A DNA stretch of 64,000 nucleotides, from contig NZ_JBISEP010000011.1 of NCBI RefSeq assembly GCF_044383835.1, forward strand, positions 19,139 through 83,138, given 5' to 3'. This document shows, piece by piece, positions 9,408-17,867 of the stretch (the stretch's first letter is position 1; every line of letters begins with the position of its first letter). The notes beneath the pieces are model-generated. The model was not told the DNA's origin, did no database searches, and saw nothing but the letters and a program-made list of their open reading frames with translations. The position numbers were made by a program, and so were the translations under genes. This DNA is from Paraliobacillus sp044383835. Lineage in GTDB: Bacteria; Bacillota; Bacilli; Bacillales; Amphibacillaceae.

Positions 9408-10031
9408 TTAAGTGTCAAAGGAGTGATCTAGACGTGTTGCGATTTTTTTTGCTGTTGGCTCAAACAATTGAATAGAAGGGCCTATCCCAAATAAGATAAT
9501 AAATGTACCTATTCCAATCGGTCCACCAACGATAAAAGCTAACACAAATGCCAACACTTCTCCTAATGTTTTTGCTACTCTCGTACTTAAATGAAATCGT
9601 TGTTGAAGCGATACCATTAATCCATCAACAGGATTAAGCGGGAATTGGGGTTGCAAATACATTGAAACACCCAAACCTAATATTAATATCCCAATAGTTA
9701 AAGAAAGTATCTGAACTAATAAGCCATCTATATTCCATCCGTCCATTACGATTAAAAGCCAAAAATCAATCATAAATCCTATAAGAAGTACTGTTATAAG
9801 TGCAAAATAATCTGGCTTTGTTTTTACAATTATCGCATTAACGATCATTAGAATTAACCCGATGATAATAACCCAATTCCCTACAGTGAACCCTGTTATT
9901 TCTGCAAGCCCAACATTCAATGCGTCCCATGCACCAGCCCCAAGATCTGCTTTAATGGTCATAGAAACCCCGAAGGATAGAACAACCAATCCTATAATAA
10001 AAAATAATATTCTCGCTCCAATGTTTTTCAA
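9408..10031 (-). CDS. YczE/YyaS/YitT family membrane protein
   Basis: 207 residues, five or six membrane helices, with the family signature DLGAGAWDALNVGLAE near residue 28 and PLNPVDGLMVSLQ near 128. Function unknown; related proteins have been linked to accessory transport or regulation. Starts with TTG at 10031, supported by GGAGGTTGAT just upstream; no in-frame ATG is better placed. Confidence 0.8.
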   Translation of the reverse strand: MKNIGARILFFIIGLVVLSFGVSMTIKADLGAGAWDALNVGLAEITGFTVGNWVIIIGLILMIVNAIIVKTKPDYFALITVLLIGFMIDFWLLIVMDGWNIDGLLVQILSLTIGILILGLGVSMYLQPQFPLNPVDGLMVSLQQRFHLSTRVAKTLGEVLAFVLAFIVGGPIGIGTFIILFGIGPSIQLFEPTAKKIATRLDHSFDT

Positions 10032-10090
10032 TCAATCAACCTCCACTTTTTTCACGTACTAGCTATCAAAACTTTCATATTGTCACAAAT

Positions 10091-10126
10091 AAAAGAGCAC
10101 TTATTCCATGGAATAAGGCTCTTTTA
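10091..10126 (-). terminator. bidirectional terminator after the OsmC gene
   Basis: AAAAGAGC-ACTTATTCC pairs with GGAATAAG-GCTCTTTT around a tight centre, with a T-rich flank on each strand. It serves the OsmC gene on the minus strand. Confidence 0.8.
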
Positions 10127-10128
10127 TT

Positions 10129-10521
10129 TTATAAACTTAATTGAATTGTTTCAAGACTTTCTTCTATTTCAATACTGTTTTCTACAGATTGAATCATTGA
10201 ACAGTTCTTTCTTGCCAAAGCAAGATTTTTATAAAGTTTCTCATCACTTAAATTTTTTCCTTTAATCACATAATGCAACTTAATTTTTTCAATTCGATTT
10301 GCTTCGTCTGGATTTCTCGTTACATCTGTTCGAACAACGAAATCGTCAATATTCACGCGCTGCTTCTCTAAAATTTTCATAAACACAGAAGCACTACAGC
10401 CTGCAATAGATGCTACCATTAATTGATATGGGCGATAACCATAATCTTCATTTCCGGAAATATCTAATATTCCATAAGGAAGATCTACACGAACGCCAGC
10501 TTCTTTAAACAAAAATTCCAT
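10129..10521 (-). CDS. OsmC family protein
   Basis: 130-residue protein of the OsmC/Ohr peroxide-handling fold. Seen: YRPYQLMVASIAGCSASVFM with one conserved Cys near residue 54, and a second Cys in ARKNCSMIQSVENS near 108. That Cys pair is the thiol peroxidase site of OsmC/Ohr proteins, which reduce organic hydroperoxides, although many YhfA-like members have unknown substrates. Start at 10521 (ATG) because GAAGGAG lies at proper distance; an upstream TTG at 10530 overlaps that site. Confidence 0.88.
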   Translation of the reverse strand: MEFLFKEAGVRVDLPYGILDISGNEDYGYRPYQLMVASIAGCSASVFMKILEKQRVNIDDFVVRTDVTRNPDEANRIEKIKLHYVIKGKNLSDEKLYKNLALARKNCSMIQSVENSIEIEESLETIQLSL

Positions 10522-10671
10522 TACTATCAACTCCTTCGATTAATCTATATATATGCTTCCCGTTACTATTTACTATAACACATTCAAAAATAGTTATTGA
10601 TCTTTTTTATTTAAATAATTAGAGTATAATATGTTGTTAGGTTAGAGTGAATTGGAGTGATACATATTTTT

Positions 10672-11838
10672 TTGAATAACATGCGTTTTTGGATATTGAT
10701 AAGTTTTGTAACCGTATCGGGATTTTCGCAAGGGATGTTGCTACCTTTATTAGCAATTATTTTAGAACAAAATGGCGTTTCTTCTTCCATGAATGGTCTA
10801 CACGCCACAGGACTTTATATTGGTGTGCTTATCGCTTCTCCATTTATGGAAAAACCATTACAAAAACTGGGGTACAAGCCTATAATACTTATAGGTGGGT
10901 TCCTTGTATTTAGTTCATTATTTGTCTTTCCTATTTGGCAAGCACTCTGGTTTTGGTTCGTTCTTAGACTTTTAATTGGTATTGGTGATCATATGCTCCA
11001 CTTTGCTACCCAAACATGGATTACTTCTACAGCAGCACCAGAACAAAGAGGACGAATTATTGCTTTTTATGGCTTGTTTTTTAGCCTCGGATTCTCTATC
11101 GGCCCTGTAATGACGAGACTACTTGCTATTCATGAAAGTTTACCATTTATCGTGTCAGCCGTTTTTTGTCTTATTATCTGGGTACTGATGCTATTTATTC
11201 GTAATGAACATATTAATACGAATGAGGGCGTTGAAATGATAGAAGTATCTTCATCCATTGGTCGATTTATTAAAACTGGAAAAATAGCATGGGTAGCATT
11301 GCTATCTCCATTCGCTTATGGATTATTAGAGTCCACGTTACATGGTATATTTCCTGTGTATGGACTACGGATTGGACATGATGTGGGATTATTGTCACTC
11401 GTCATTCCTTTATTCTCACTTGCTAGTTTGATCACTCAAATTCCGCTTGGGATATTAAGTGATAAAATCGGACGAAAAAAAATGTTACTAATCATTATTA
11501 GTTTAGGTATTGTCATATTTGCTATCGGTGCACAAGTAGAACATTCTGTCATTGGGTTATTTATTACCTTTGCTCTTTCCGGTATGTTGGTAGGATCGCT
11601 GTATTCATTAGGTATTTCCTATATGGCAGATTTACTCCCTAAATCATTGCTTCCAGCGGGAAATATCATGTGTGGTATTGCCTTTAGTATTGGCAGTATT
11701 ACAGGCCCATATTTAGGTGGTTTATTTATTGACTGGTTCCCTAACACTTCTTTTTTCTATATTATTGTCATTTTATTAGTCCTTGTTGTTATTGCAATTG
11801 GTTCAAAAAAAGAAACAGGAGATACAATGTCCGTTTAG
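10672..11838 (+). CDS. MFS transporter (YfkF-like)
   Basis: About 388 residues with twelve predicted membrane helices, a drug/sugar-efflux-type major facilitator. Seen: a loop motif between helices 8 and 9 (GILSDKIGRKKML) equal to the MFS signature. The position close to yfkC/yfkD and yfkH-J matches B. subtilis yfkF. The GGAGTGA ribosome site (10654-10660) overlaps a possible GTG at 10657, so the TTG at 10672 is chosen. Substrate unknown. Confidence 0.85.
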   Translation: MNNMRFWILISFVTVSGFSQGMLLPLLAIILEQNGVSSSMNGLHATGLYIGVLIASPFMEKPLQKLGYKPIILIGGFLVFSSLFVFPIWQALWFWFVLRLLIGIGDHMLHFATQTWITSTAAPEQRGRIIAFYGLFFSLGFSIGPVMTRLLAIHESLPFIVSAVFCLIIWVLMLFIRNEHINTNEGVEMIEVSSSIGRFIKTGKIAWVALLSPFAYGLLESTLHGIFPVYGLRIGHDVGLLSLVIPLFSLASLITQIPLGILSDKIGRKKMLLIIISLGIVIFAIGAQVEHSVIGLFITFALSGMLVGSLYSLGISYMADLLPKSLLPAGNIMCGIAFSIGSITGPYLGGLFIDWFPNTSFFYIIVILLVLVVIAIGSKKETGDTMSV

Positions 11839-11849
11839 ACATCGTATCT
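11820..11849 (+). terminator. terminator overlapping the end of the MFS gene
   Basis: AGATAC-A-ATGTC pairs with GACAT-C-GTATCT around a six-base loop, followed by a pyrimidine-rich tract. It includes the MFS stop codon. Confidence 0.6.
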
Positions 11850-11895
11850 TCTTCCTCTTTAGTTACCACTAATTTTTTGCTTCTCTTAACACTTA

Positions 11896-12573
11896 TCATT
11901 CATTAACATAACGACTAAATCTTTTTTCAAGTCTTTCCTGAAAAGCAGATATAACAATGCATAATGGCCAATAAATCAATGCTACAGTGATGTACATCGT
12001 TAACGAATCAAACGATCTCCCACTAACAATCTGTGCTTTTTGAAACATCTCTGGTACTGTTATGACTGCAGCTAGTGAGGTGGCTTTAGTTAAATCTAAG
12101 AAAACATTTGTCAATGGGGGAATAGCTATTCTTGCAGCTTGGGGCAAAATAATCCCTCCCAACGTTCGCCAATATGGAATCCCTAACGTTGTAGCCGCCT
12201 CCCATTGACCTGTATCAATGCTATTTAAAGATGCTCGATTAATTTCTGCAATATACGCTGCACTATTCAAACCAAAACCTATCACAGCAGCTTGAAATGC
12301 CGTAAGTTCTATCCCTACCTCTGGCAACCCTAAATATAAAACATACAAAAATACAAGAATTGGCGTACCCCTCATAAATGAAATATATATTCTCGTTGGC
12401 CAACGTAATAAACGATAACTAGAACCTCTCCCTAATGCTAAGAAAAGTCCAAGCAATGCCCCCACTCCCATTGAAAGAAATGCAACAGCAATCGTCATCG
12501 GTAAGCCACTTAAAACAAAAGGTAAATTTTCGATTGCTAACTTCACGTCAAAAATACTTAACAATGTATCCAT
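11896..12573 (-). CDS. amino-acid ABC transporter permease (His/Glu/Gln/Cys family)
   Basis: 225-residue inner-membrane permease with five helices. Seen: N-terminal half with FMRGTPILVFLYVLY and the EAA-type cytoplasmic loop EAATTLGIPYWRTLGGIILPQ, where the ATPase docks. The family imports polar amino acids; similarity in layout is to TcyB/TcyL/GlnP. No ATPase or binding protein gene is next to it: the neighbours are a convergent MFS gene and a divergent metal ATPase. It must pair with subunits encoded elsewhere or be a remnant. Starts at ATG after GAGGGGG. Confidence 0.87.
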   Translation of the reverse strand: MDTLLSIFDVKLAIENLPFVLSGLPMTIAVAFLSMGVGALLGLFLALGRGSSYRLLRWPTRIYISFMRGTPILVFLYVLYLGLPEVGIELTAFQAAVIGFGLNSAAYIAEINRASLNSIDTGQWEAATTLGIPYWRTLGGIILPQAARIAIPPLTNVFLDLTKATSLAAVITVPEMFQKAQIVSGRSFDSLTMYITVALIYWPLCIVISAFQERLEKRFSRYVNE

Positions 12574-12759
12574 CCATATCCCCCTCTATTTTTCTAATTT
12601 CTCATTCTGTTTTATCTTAAGTTTATTATGACACATTTGTCTAGACTGATTGTAATTATCATTGTCAACATCTATTAAATTGTCAAATTTTCTTTCAAAA
12701 TCATGGTGATTTTGACTTGCACTTTTTTCTTAATAGAATATGCTGATATTAGAAGTATT

Positions 12760-12774
12760 TTATAATTATTTTAA
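12760..12774 (+). promoter_or_regulatory. PerR-box-like operator upstream of zosA
   Basis: TTATAATTATTTTAA differs at one position from the PerR box TTATAATNATTATAA. It lies about 120 bases upstream of the zosA start. B. subtilis zosA is known to be PerR-controlled, so context supports the call. Confidence 0.6.
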
Positions 12775-12889
12775 ATTACTTTTAAAATTATAATTGAAAA
12801 ACATTATCATATCAGCGATTTGATATTTTGTTCATTTAATTATTATCAATTAAGAAAAGAAGGTGAATATTTTGAGGGGGTTTTTTAGA

Positions 12890-14776
12890 ATGATTATTAC
12901 TAATATCACATCACTATCCTTTCTAAAAAAACATCACGAATTAATAGCTGCAATCGGAAGTGGTTTAATTATTTTAGTAGCATGGTTAATAAAAGACATC
13001 ATTCCTTATCAACTATGGGTTAGTTTCATGTTAGCAGCTTTTATTATCGGTGGCTATGCTAAGGCAAAAGAAGGCATAGAAGATACCATGGAAAATCGAA
13101 CATTAAATGTCGAGCTGTTAATGATTTTAGCTGCTATCGGATCAGCTTCTATTGGTTATTGGGAAGAAGGTGCAATCCTTATCTTTATTTTCTCTTTGTC
13201 AGGTGCACTAGAAACATACACCATGCAAAAAAGTGAAAAAGAACTATCATCTCTCATTAATTTACAACCAAAACAAGCAATGATGATCACAAACGACACT
13301 GAGAAACTTGTTCCTGTAGATGCGTTACGTAAGCATGATATGATATTAATAAAACCCGGCGAGCGTGTTCCAGCGGACGGTAAAATTGAGAAAGGCACCT
13401 CCACACTAGATGAAAGTGCACTGACCGGAGAAGCTTTTCCAGTTACAAAAAGTAAGAATGATGAGGTTTATGCAGGTACAGTAAACTTAAGCGGAAGTCT
13501 ATACATTACAATTACAAAGCAAGTAAAAGACTCTTTTGTTCAGCAAATTATTAAATTAGTTCAAACAGCACAACAACAAAAATCACCATCACAGTTATTT
13601 ATTGAACGTTTCGAAGGCACTTATGTCAAAGTGGTATTAATCAGTGTTGGTATCATGCTATTTTTACCACATTATTTACTTGGATGGAGTTGGATAGACA
13701 CCTTTTACCGAGCGATGGTTTTACTCGTTGTGGCTTCACCTTGCGCTCTTGTAGCGTCTATTATGCCAGCTAGTTTATCTGCTATCTCAAATGGAGCAAG
13801 AAACGGAATTTTATTTAAAGGTGGCGTGCATATTGAACAATTAAGCTCAGTCAATGCTATAGCATTTGATAAAACGGGTACACTGACAAACGGAAAGCCT
13901 ACTGTAACGGATACGTTATTTGATCCATCTATAAACACAGAAGAAGTTCTTTCCATCATTGCAACAATTGAGAAAGAATCAAATCATCCATTGGCTCAAG
14001 CGATTGTTACTTATTGTAACGAAAACAAAATTAAAACAGATTTGCCCCTGGATCACATGCAAGAAGAGTCAGGTAAAGGCGTTTATGCTAGATATCAGGA
14101 AGATACTTGGCTAATCGGAAATGAAAAACTATTTACTAGAGATGACCAGTCCTTATCATTTATTCAACAAGGGGAAGTGTTAGCAAAACAAGCAAAGTCA
14201 ATCGTTTATATTGGTAAAAACAAAACAATCATTGGATTAATCGCATTAAAAGATGAAGTAAGACAGGATACAAAGCAGGCAATTCAAGCTTTTAAAGAAG
14301 CAGGTATCTATACGGTTATGTTAACAGGTGATAACAATAGCACCGCTCAAGCAATTGCAAAAGAAACAAACATTGATTCGTTTATTGCTTTATGCATGCC
14401 CCAAGATAAGCAGGAACATATTAATAAATTAAAGAAATCCCATCAATCGATTGCTATGATCGGGGACGGAATTAATGATGCTCCAGCACTTGCTACAGCA
14501 GATGTAGGCATTGCAATGGGTGCAGGAACTGATGTCTCAATAGAAGCTGCTGACATTATTTTAATGCAAAACCAATTGAGCAAGATTGTGCATGCCAGAA
14601 ACCTTTCCAAGCGAATGAATCGGATCGTAAAACAAAACATCTATTTTTCGATTAGTGTAATCCTTGTACTTATTTTCGCAAACTTTACACAAGCCATTGA
14701 CCTACCACTTGGTGTCATTGGACATGAAGGCAGTACTATTTTAGTAATTTTAAACGGACTACGCTTACTGAAATAA
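12890..14776 (+). CDS. zosA: heavy-metal-transporting P1B-type ATPase, ZosA-like
   Basis: P1B ATPase of about 628-637 residues moving a divalent metal across the membrane using ATP. Seen in order: membrane helices, actuator-domain LTGEAFPVTK, metal-site CPx helix SPCAL, phosphorylation site DKTGTLTNGKP, nucleotide domain with SNHPLA, and hinge MIGDGINDAPAL. It lacks an N-terminal HMA domain, like B. subtilis ZosA, a peroxide-induced zinc uptake ATPase of 637 residues. Starts at 12863 (GTG, overlapping AAGGTGA) and 12872 (TTG) are possible; the ATG at 12890 follows GAGGGGG. Direction of transport is inferred only from ZosA. Confidence 0.85.
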   Translation: MIITNITSLSFLKKHHELIAAIGSGLIILVAWLIKDIIPYQLWVSFMLAAFIIGGYAKAKEGIEDTMENRTLNVELLMILAAIGSASIGYWEEGAILIFIFSLSGALETYTMQKSEKELSSLINLQPKQAMMITNDTEKLVPVDALRKHDMILIKPGERVPADGKIEKGTSTLDESALTGEAFPVTKSKNDEVYAGTVNLSGSLYITITKQVKDSFVQQIIKLVQTAQQQKSPSQLFIERFEGTYVKVVLISVGIMLFLPHYLLGWSWIDTFYRAMVLLVVASPCALVASIMPASLSAISNGARNGILFKGGVHIEQLSSVNAIAFDKTGTLTNGKPTVTDTLFDPSINTEEVLSIIATIEKESNHPLAQAIVTYCNENKIKTDLPLDHMQEESGKGVYARYQEDTWLIGNEKLFTRDDQSLSFIQQGEVLAKQAKSIVYIGKNKTIIGLIALKDEVRQDTKQAIQAFKEAGIYTVMLTGDNNSTAQAIAKETNIDSFIALCMPQDKQEHINKLKKSHQSIAMIGDGINDAPALATADVGIAMGAGTDVSIEAADIILMQNQLSKIVHARNLSKRMNRIVKQNIYFSISVILVLIFANFTQAIDLPLGVIGHEGSTILVILNGLRLLK

Positions 14777-14796
14777 ATATAAAGATAATATATTTT

Positions 14797-14857
14797 AAAA
14801 CAAACTAAATGAAACGCCACTTATATTTTTAAAGTGGCGTTTCATTTAGTTTGTTTT
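14797..14857. terminator. 26-bp perfect bidirectional terminator between zosA and the yfkH-like gene
   Basis: Bases 14797-14822 are exactly complementary to 14832-14857, giving 26 uninterrupted base pairs with a nine-base loop and A/T-rich ends on both strands. The right arm contains the last codons and TGA of the convergent yfkH-like gene. Confidence 0.9.
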
Positions 14858-15675
14858 ATTCTAGGACGTTTTTCGTTTAGTAGGGCATTAATTTCCCCAC
14901 CAACTATAATAATCATACCTGAAAGAAAGAACCAAATCATTAATACAATGACACTTCCAAGGCTACCGTACGTAGCTGAGTAGTTTCCAAGGGTAGTAAC
15001 ATAATAAGAAAAGGCAAGTGAAACAAGTTGCCAACCAATTGTTGCAAAAATTGCTCCTACAGCTACATTTTTTAAGCTTACTCGTTTGTTAGGCGCAAGC
15101 ATGTATAGAGCTAAAAGAACAACAAATAGAACAAAAGAGGATATGACCCAACGCATTGTATCCCATATTTCGAGAAAACCCTCAGACAAACCAAAGAATG
15201 AAAATATAAAAATACCAATTTGACGTCCAAATATCGGGAGAAGAAAAGCCATAATGATGACTAATAGCATAGCAATAGTTAATACAATTGCTATTAATCT
15301 AGAAACAATAAATGAACGGTTTTCTTCTACATCGTAGGCTTTATTAAATGCTCGTATAATTGCATTAATTCCATTGGAAGCAGACCAAAGCGTTCCAATA
15401 ATTCCTATCGATAGTAAACCTCCATTCCGTCGATTGGTGATATTATCCATATTATTCTCAATAAGATCTAATATTTCTGCCGGAGCATATGCAGAGAAGA
15501 AGCTAATAATATCTACGTTATCAAAAGGAATGTATCCAACTAAAGTAACTAAAAAAATTAAAAAAGGAAATAAAGACAACAATAAAAAGTAAGCTAACTG
15601 GGCTGATAGTCCAGTTACATCATCTTCACCAATCCGCTTAAGCAGTTGTGTTAAAAAAGAGATAACTTTTTTCAT
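14842..15675 (-). CDS. YihY/virulence factor BrkB family membrane protein (YfkH-like)
   Basis: 277 residues with six or so membrane helices. Family signatures seen: LSAQLAYFLLLSLFPFLIFL near the N-terminus, ASNGINAIIRAFNKAYDVEE, and a C-terminal YGSLGSVIVLMIWFFLSGM. The family was once called ribonuclease BN in error; true function is unknown. It lies downstream of the YfkI- and YfkJ-like genes on the same strand, the arrangement known from B. subtilis yfkJ-yfkI-yfkH. Its final codons lie in the terminator stem shared with zosA. Confidence 0.88.
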   Translation of the reverse strand: MKKVISFLTQLLKRIGEDDVTGLSAQLAYFLLLSLFPFLIFLVTLVGYIPFDNVDIISFFSAYAPAEILDLIENNMDNITNRRNGGLLSIGIIGTLWSASNGINAIIRAFNKAYDVEENRSFIVSRLIAIVLTIAMLLVIIMAFLLPIFGRQIGIFIFSFFGLSEGFLEIWDTMRWVISSFVLFVVLLALYMLAPNKRVSLKNVAVGAIFATIGWQLVSLAFSYYVTTLGNYSATYGSLGSVIVLMIWFFLSGMIIIVGGEINALLNEKRPRIKQTK

Positions 15676-15754
15676 TTTCTTTATTCCCCTTCTCCAGCAT
15701 TATCTAACTGTGATTTTATTTATCAACTTACAGCTATCTGATCACGTTATCCAA

Positions 15755-16039
15755 CTACCGTTTCTTTTTTTCGTCGATTTGATTGACAATACTTTGAAAC
15801 TCATTAATAAAATCCAAAGCCGTATCAAAACCTTTAAGCATTAGTGTAGACATTGATTCATACTGATTTCTAATTTCAGCGACAACATCAGACGGATGCG
15901 TCATTAAAAAAGTTGTTTTTCGATTAACCTTCCTTAGCTTGGACTTAACTGACATACGCGTATCTCGATCAAAAAACGTAAGTGCACCGCCGACAATCGC
16001 TCCTACTACAATACCTTTGGTTAATAAACTCTTTTTCAA
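15755..16039 (-). CDS. YtxH-like small membrane-associated protein (YfkI position)
   Basis: 94 residues: a short N-terminal hydrophobic segment (GIVVGAIVGGALTFF), then a basic and helical hydrophilic region. This layout resembles YtxH/general-stress proteins of unknown function. GAGGTG is seven bases before a TTG at 16039; a GTG at 16045 is too near the site. It begins just after the YfkJ stop, so translation is probably coupled. Confidence 0.7.
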   Translation of the reverse strand: MKKSLLTKGIVVGAIVGGALTFFDRDTRMSVKSKLRKVNRKTTFLMTHPSDVVAEIRNQYESMSTLMLKGFDTALDFINEFQSIVNQIDEKKKR

Positions 16040-16041
16040 AC

Positions 16042-16512
16042 TCACACACCTCGTTTTTGCTTTATTTCTGACAATAACGCACTACATCCTTTGCTTACCA
16101 AATGATACGTGTAATCAAAATTTTTCGTAAAGTATGGATCAGGAACATTTTCTTCTTCGGCTTTTTCAACATAATCCATTAACTTAGCAACCGTTACACC
16201 TTCCACTTCTTTACGAATCGTTTCAAGATCATGAATATTTTGCTCATCCATCGCAATAATATAATCAAATGTCTCCCAATCTTGTTTCACCACTTGTCTT
16301 GCTTTCATACCTTGATATGAAATATTTTTTTGATCTAGGACTTTTCTAGTACCTTCATGAGGGGGCAAACCAACATGCCAATCGCCAATTCCAGCTGAAT
16401 CAACATGGAATTGATCAGCAATGCCCTCTTCTTCTGTTAATTGTCGAAAGATTGCTTCCGCCATTGGAGATCTACAAATATTTCCTAAACAAATAAATAA
16501 TACATTTATCAT
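16042..16512 (-). CDS. yfkJ: low-molecular-weight protein tyrosine phosphatase (YfkJ-like)
   Basis: 156-residue cytoplasmic phosphatase acting on phosphotyrosine. Seen: the CX5R active-site loop CLGNICRSP at the N-terminus (nucleophile Cys8, Arg14) and the general-acid loop DPYF near residue 125. Length is typical of the family. B. subtilis YfkJ contributes to ethanol resistance. First gene of a YfkJ-YfkI-YfkH-type operon. ATG follows AGGTGG. Confidence 0.93.
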   Translation of the reverse strand: MINVLFICLGNICRSPMAEAIFRQLTEEEGIADQFHVDSAGIGDWHVGLPPHEGTRKVLDQKNISYQGMKARQVVKQDWETFDYIIAMDEQNIHDLETIRKEVEGVTVAKLMDYVEKAEEENVPDPYFTKNFDYTYHLVSKGCSALLSEIKQKRGV

Positions 16513-16606
16513 AGCTATACCACCTATTCTATTGAATTACTCCTATTATACGCATAAAACACCTTTTTTTAAAAAAATTAATTTTGCTGATTAAACAAAA
16601 ATGACA

Positions 16607-17338
16607 TTAAGATACTTTATTTATTGGATTAGCAATGACCGATTCAATAGTTTGTTGTAATTGTTCAGCTATCGTATGATTTTTCATCTCTTTGTATTGA
16701 TCTGGCATCATCGGATCACATATAGTTAGAGATACATGCCCCCCCTTCACTTTCATATCATTTTCTTCAAAAATTTTATATGTTCCATCGATGGCAATTG
16801 GAACGATTGGAACATTCGCTCGTGTTGCTAAGCGAAGACTCCCCGATTTAAATGATTGAACTGCTTTCCCTCGAGTCCTTGTTCCTTCTGGGAAAATTAC
16901 CATCGATTGGCCTGCTTTTAAACTTTCAATGCCATCATCGATCACTTTTATCGCAGCTCTTCGGTTCGATCGATCAATAAAGACACATTTTAATTCTTTC
17001 ATCCATGACGAAATAATTGGTATTTTTTTTATTTCTTGTTTGGAGATAAACCCCATCGGTTTATCGACATATCCAAGTAGAACAATAATATCGAATAGCC
17101 CTTGATGATTGGACACAAATAAGACTGGACCTTCTGGTAGTTTGTTTGTTCCCCTCACATCAATGGTTGACTTTGTCCGTTTAAAAACCTTTTGTGAGAC
17201 TTCCTTTGGCGTTTTGAAAATACGTTTTCCTTTTTCACTAAATGGAATATGATCAGGAATACGTCTCACTTTGATTAAATTAGGAAAACTTTTTAAAACT
17301 AATAAACCTGCATATAGATAAATACCTATTGTTTTCAA
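16607..17338 (-). CDS. 1-acyl-sn-glycerol-3-phosphate acyltransferase (PlsC family)
   Basis: 243-residue membrane-bound acyltransferase of phospholipid synthesis, transferring an acyl chain to lysophosphatidic acid. Seen: motif I SNHQGLFD (catalytic NHx4D-type), motif II around VFIDR, motif III FPEGTRTRG, and motif IV VPIVPIAI. One N-terminal hydrophobic segment. Somewhat longer than B. subtilis PlsC, so it could be a paralogue for another lysolipid. Start is TTG at 17338 with GAGGTG upstream. Confidence 0.88.
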   Translation of the reverse strand: MKTIGIYLYAGLLVLKSFPNLIKVRRIPDHIPFSEKGKRIFKTPKEVSQKVFKRTKSTIDVRGTNKLPEGPVLFVSNHQGLFDIIVLLGYVDKPMGFISKQEIKKIPIISSWMKELKCVFIDRSNRRAAIKVIDDGIESLKAGQSMVIFPEGTRTRGKAVQSFKSGSLRLATRANVPIVPIAIDGTYKIFEENDMKVKGGHVSLTICDPMMPDQYKEMKNHTIAEQLQQTIESVIANPINKVS

Positions 17339-17867
17339 AAATTACACCTCTTTGATTCGATTTCTTTAATAACTACTGTACATTCAAAAAGATCTGTTCT
17401 TGTGCAACTAATAGAACTTTTCCCTTTGTAGACTCGTTAAAAGTCATATTCCCCTCTCAATAAATTTGAAAATAGCTTTTCACCCTCTATTATAGAATAA
17501 CTTTTGCAAAGATGAAATGCGTGAAACTTTTCGTATAAAAATAGGGGTGTTACAATACCTATAAGATTTAAGTGAAAGGACGAGCGATATGCTTATAGGA
17601 AGTAAAGGATGATATGTAGAGAAGATAAAATACATTGCTGTTCGTCGTTTGAAAGGTAGAAAGAGTTAAATTATTTATCGTTGCAAACATGTAAATAAAA
17701 TTAAAAAATTTGAAGAGGTAAACTGTATAGCTATCTCTTTTTTGCCAAAACTAAAAAACATTAAAGTAAAGTTAAAACAGGATAAAAACTGTTGGATAAC
17801 CCCCAAAAAACAAAGGGGTTGCTAGAATATTTATAAATGAAATATGAACACCATTGGAGGAAGCATC
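17339..17867. other. gene-free stretch between the PlsC-type gene and mreBH
   Basis: About 530 bases. Besides the decayed small frame at 17589-17723 it contains an AACCCC...GGGGTT inverted repeat (17798-17820) about 50 bases before the mreBH start. No other gene or RNA is recognised. Confidence 0.6.
17589..17723 (+). pseudogene. decayed small gene, DUF2639/YflJ-like pattern
   Basis: An ATG at 17589 with a well placed AAAGGA site opens a frame reading MLIGSKG, then TGA (17610-17612), then YVEKIKYIAVRRLKGRKS, TAA (17667-17669), then IIYRCKHVNKIKKF. Ignoring the stops, this follows the SKGWYV...LK..G(V)RR..GRK..YK.H pattern I recall for short Bacillaceae DUF2639 proteins; the first stop falls exactly where the Trp would be (TGG to TGA). 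Two in-frame stops make it a probable pseudogene. Family call from memory only. Confidence 0.42.
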
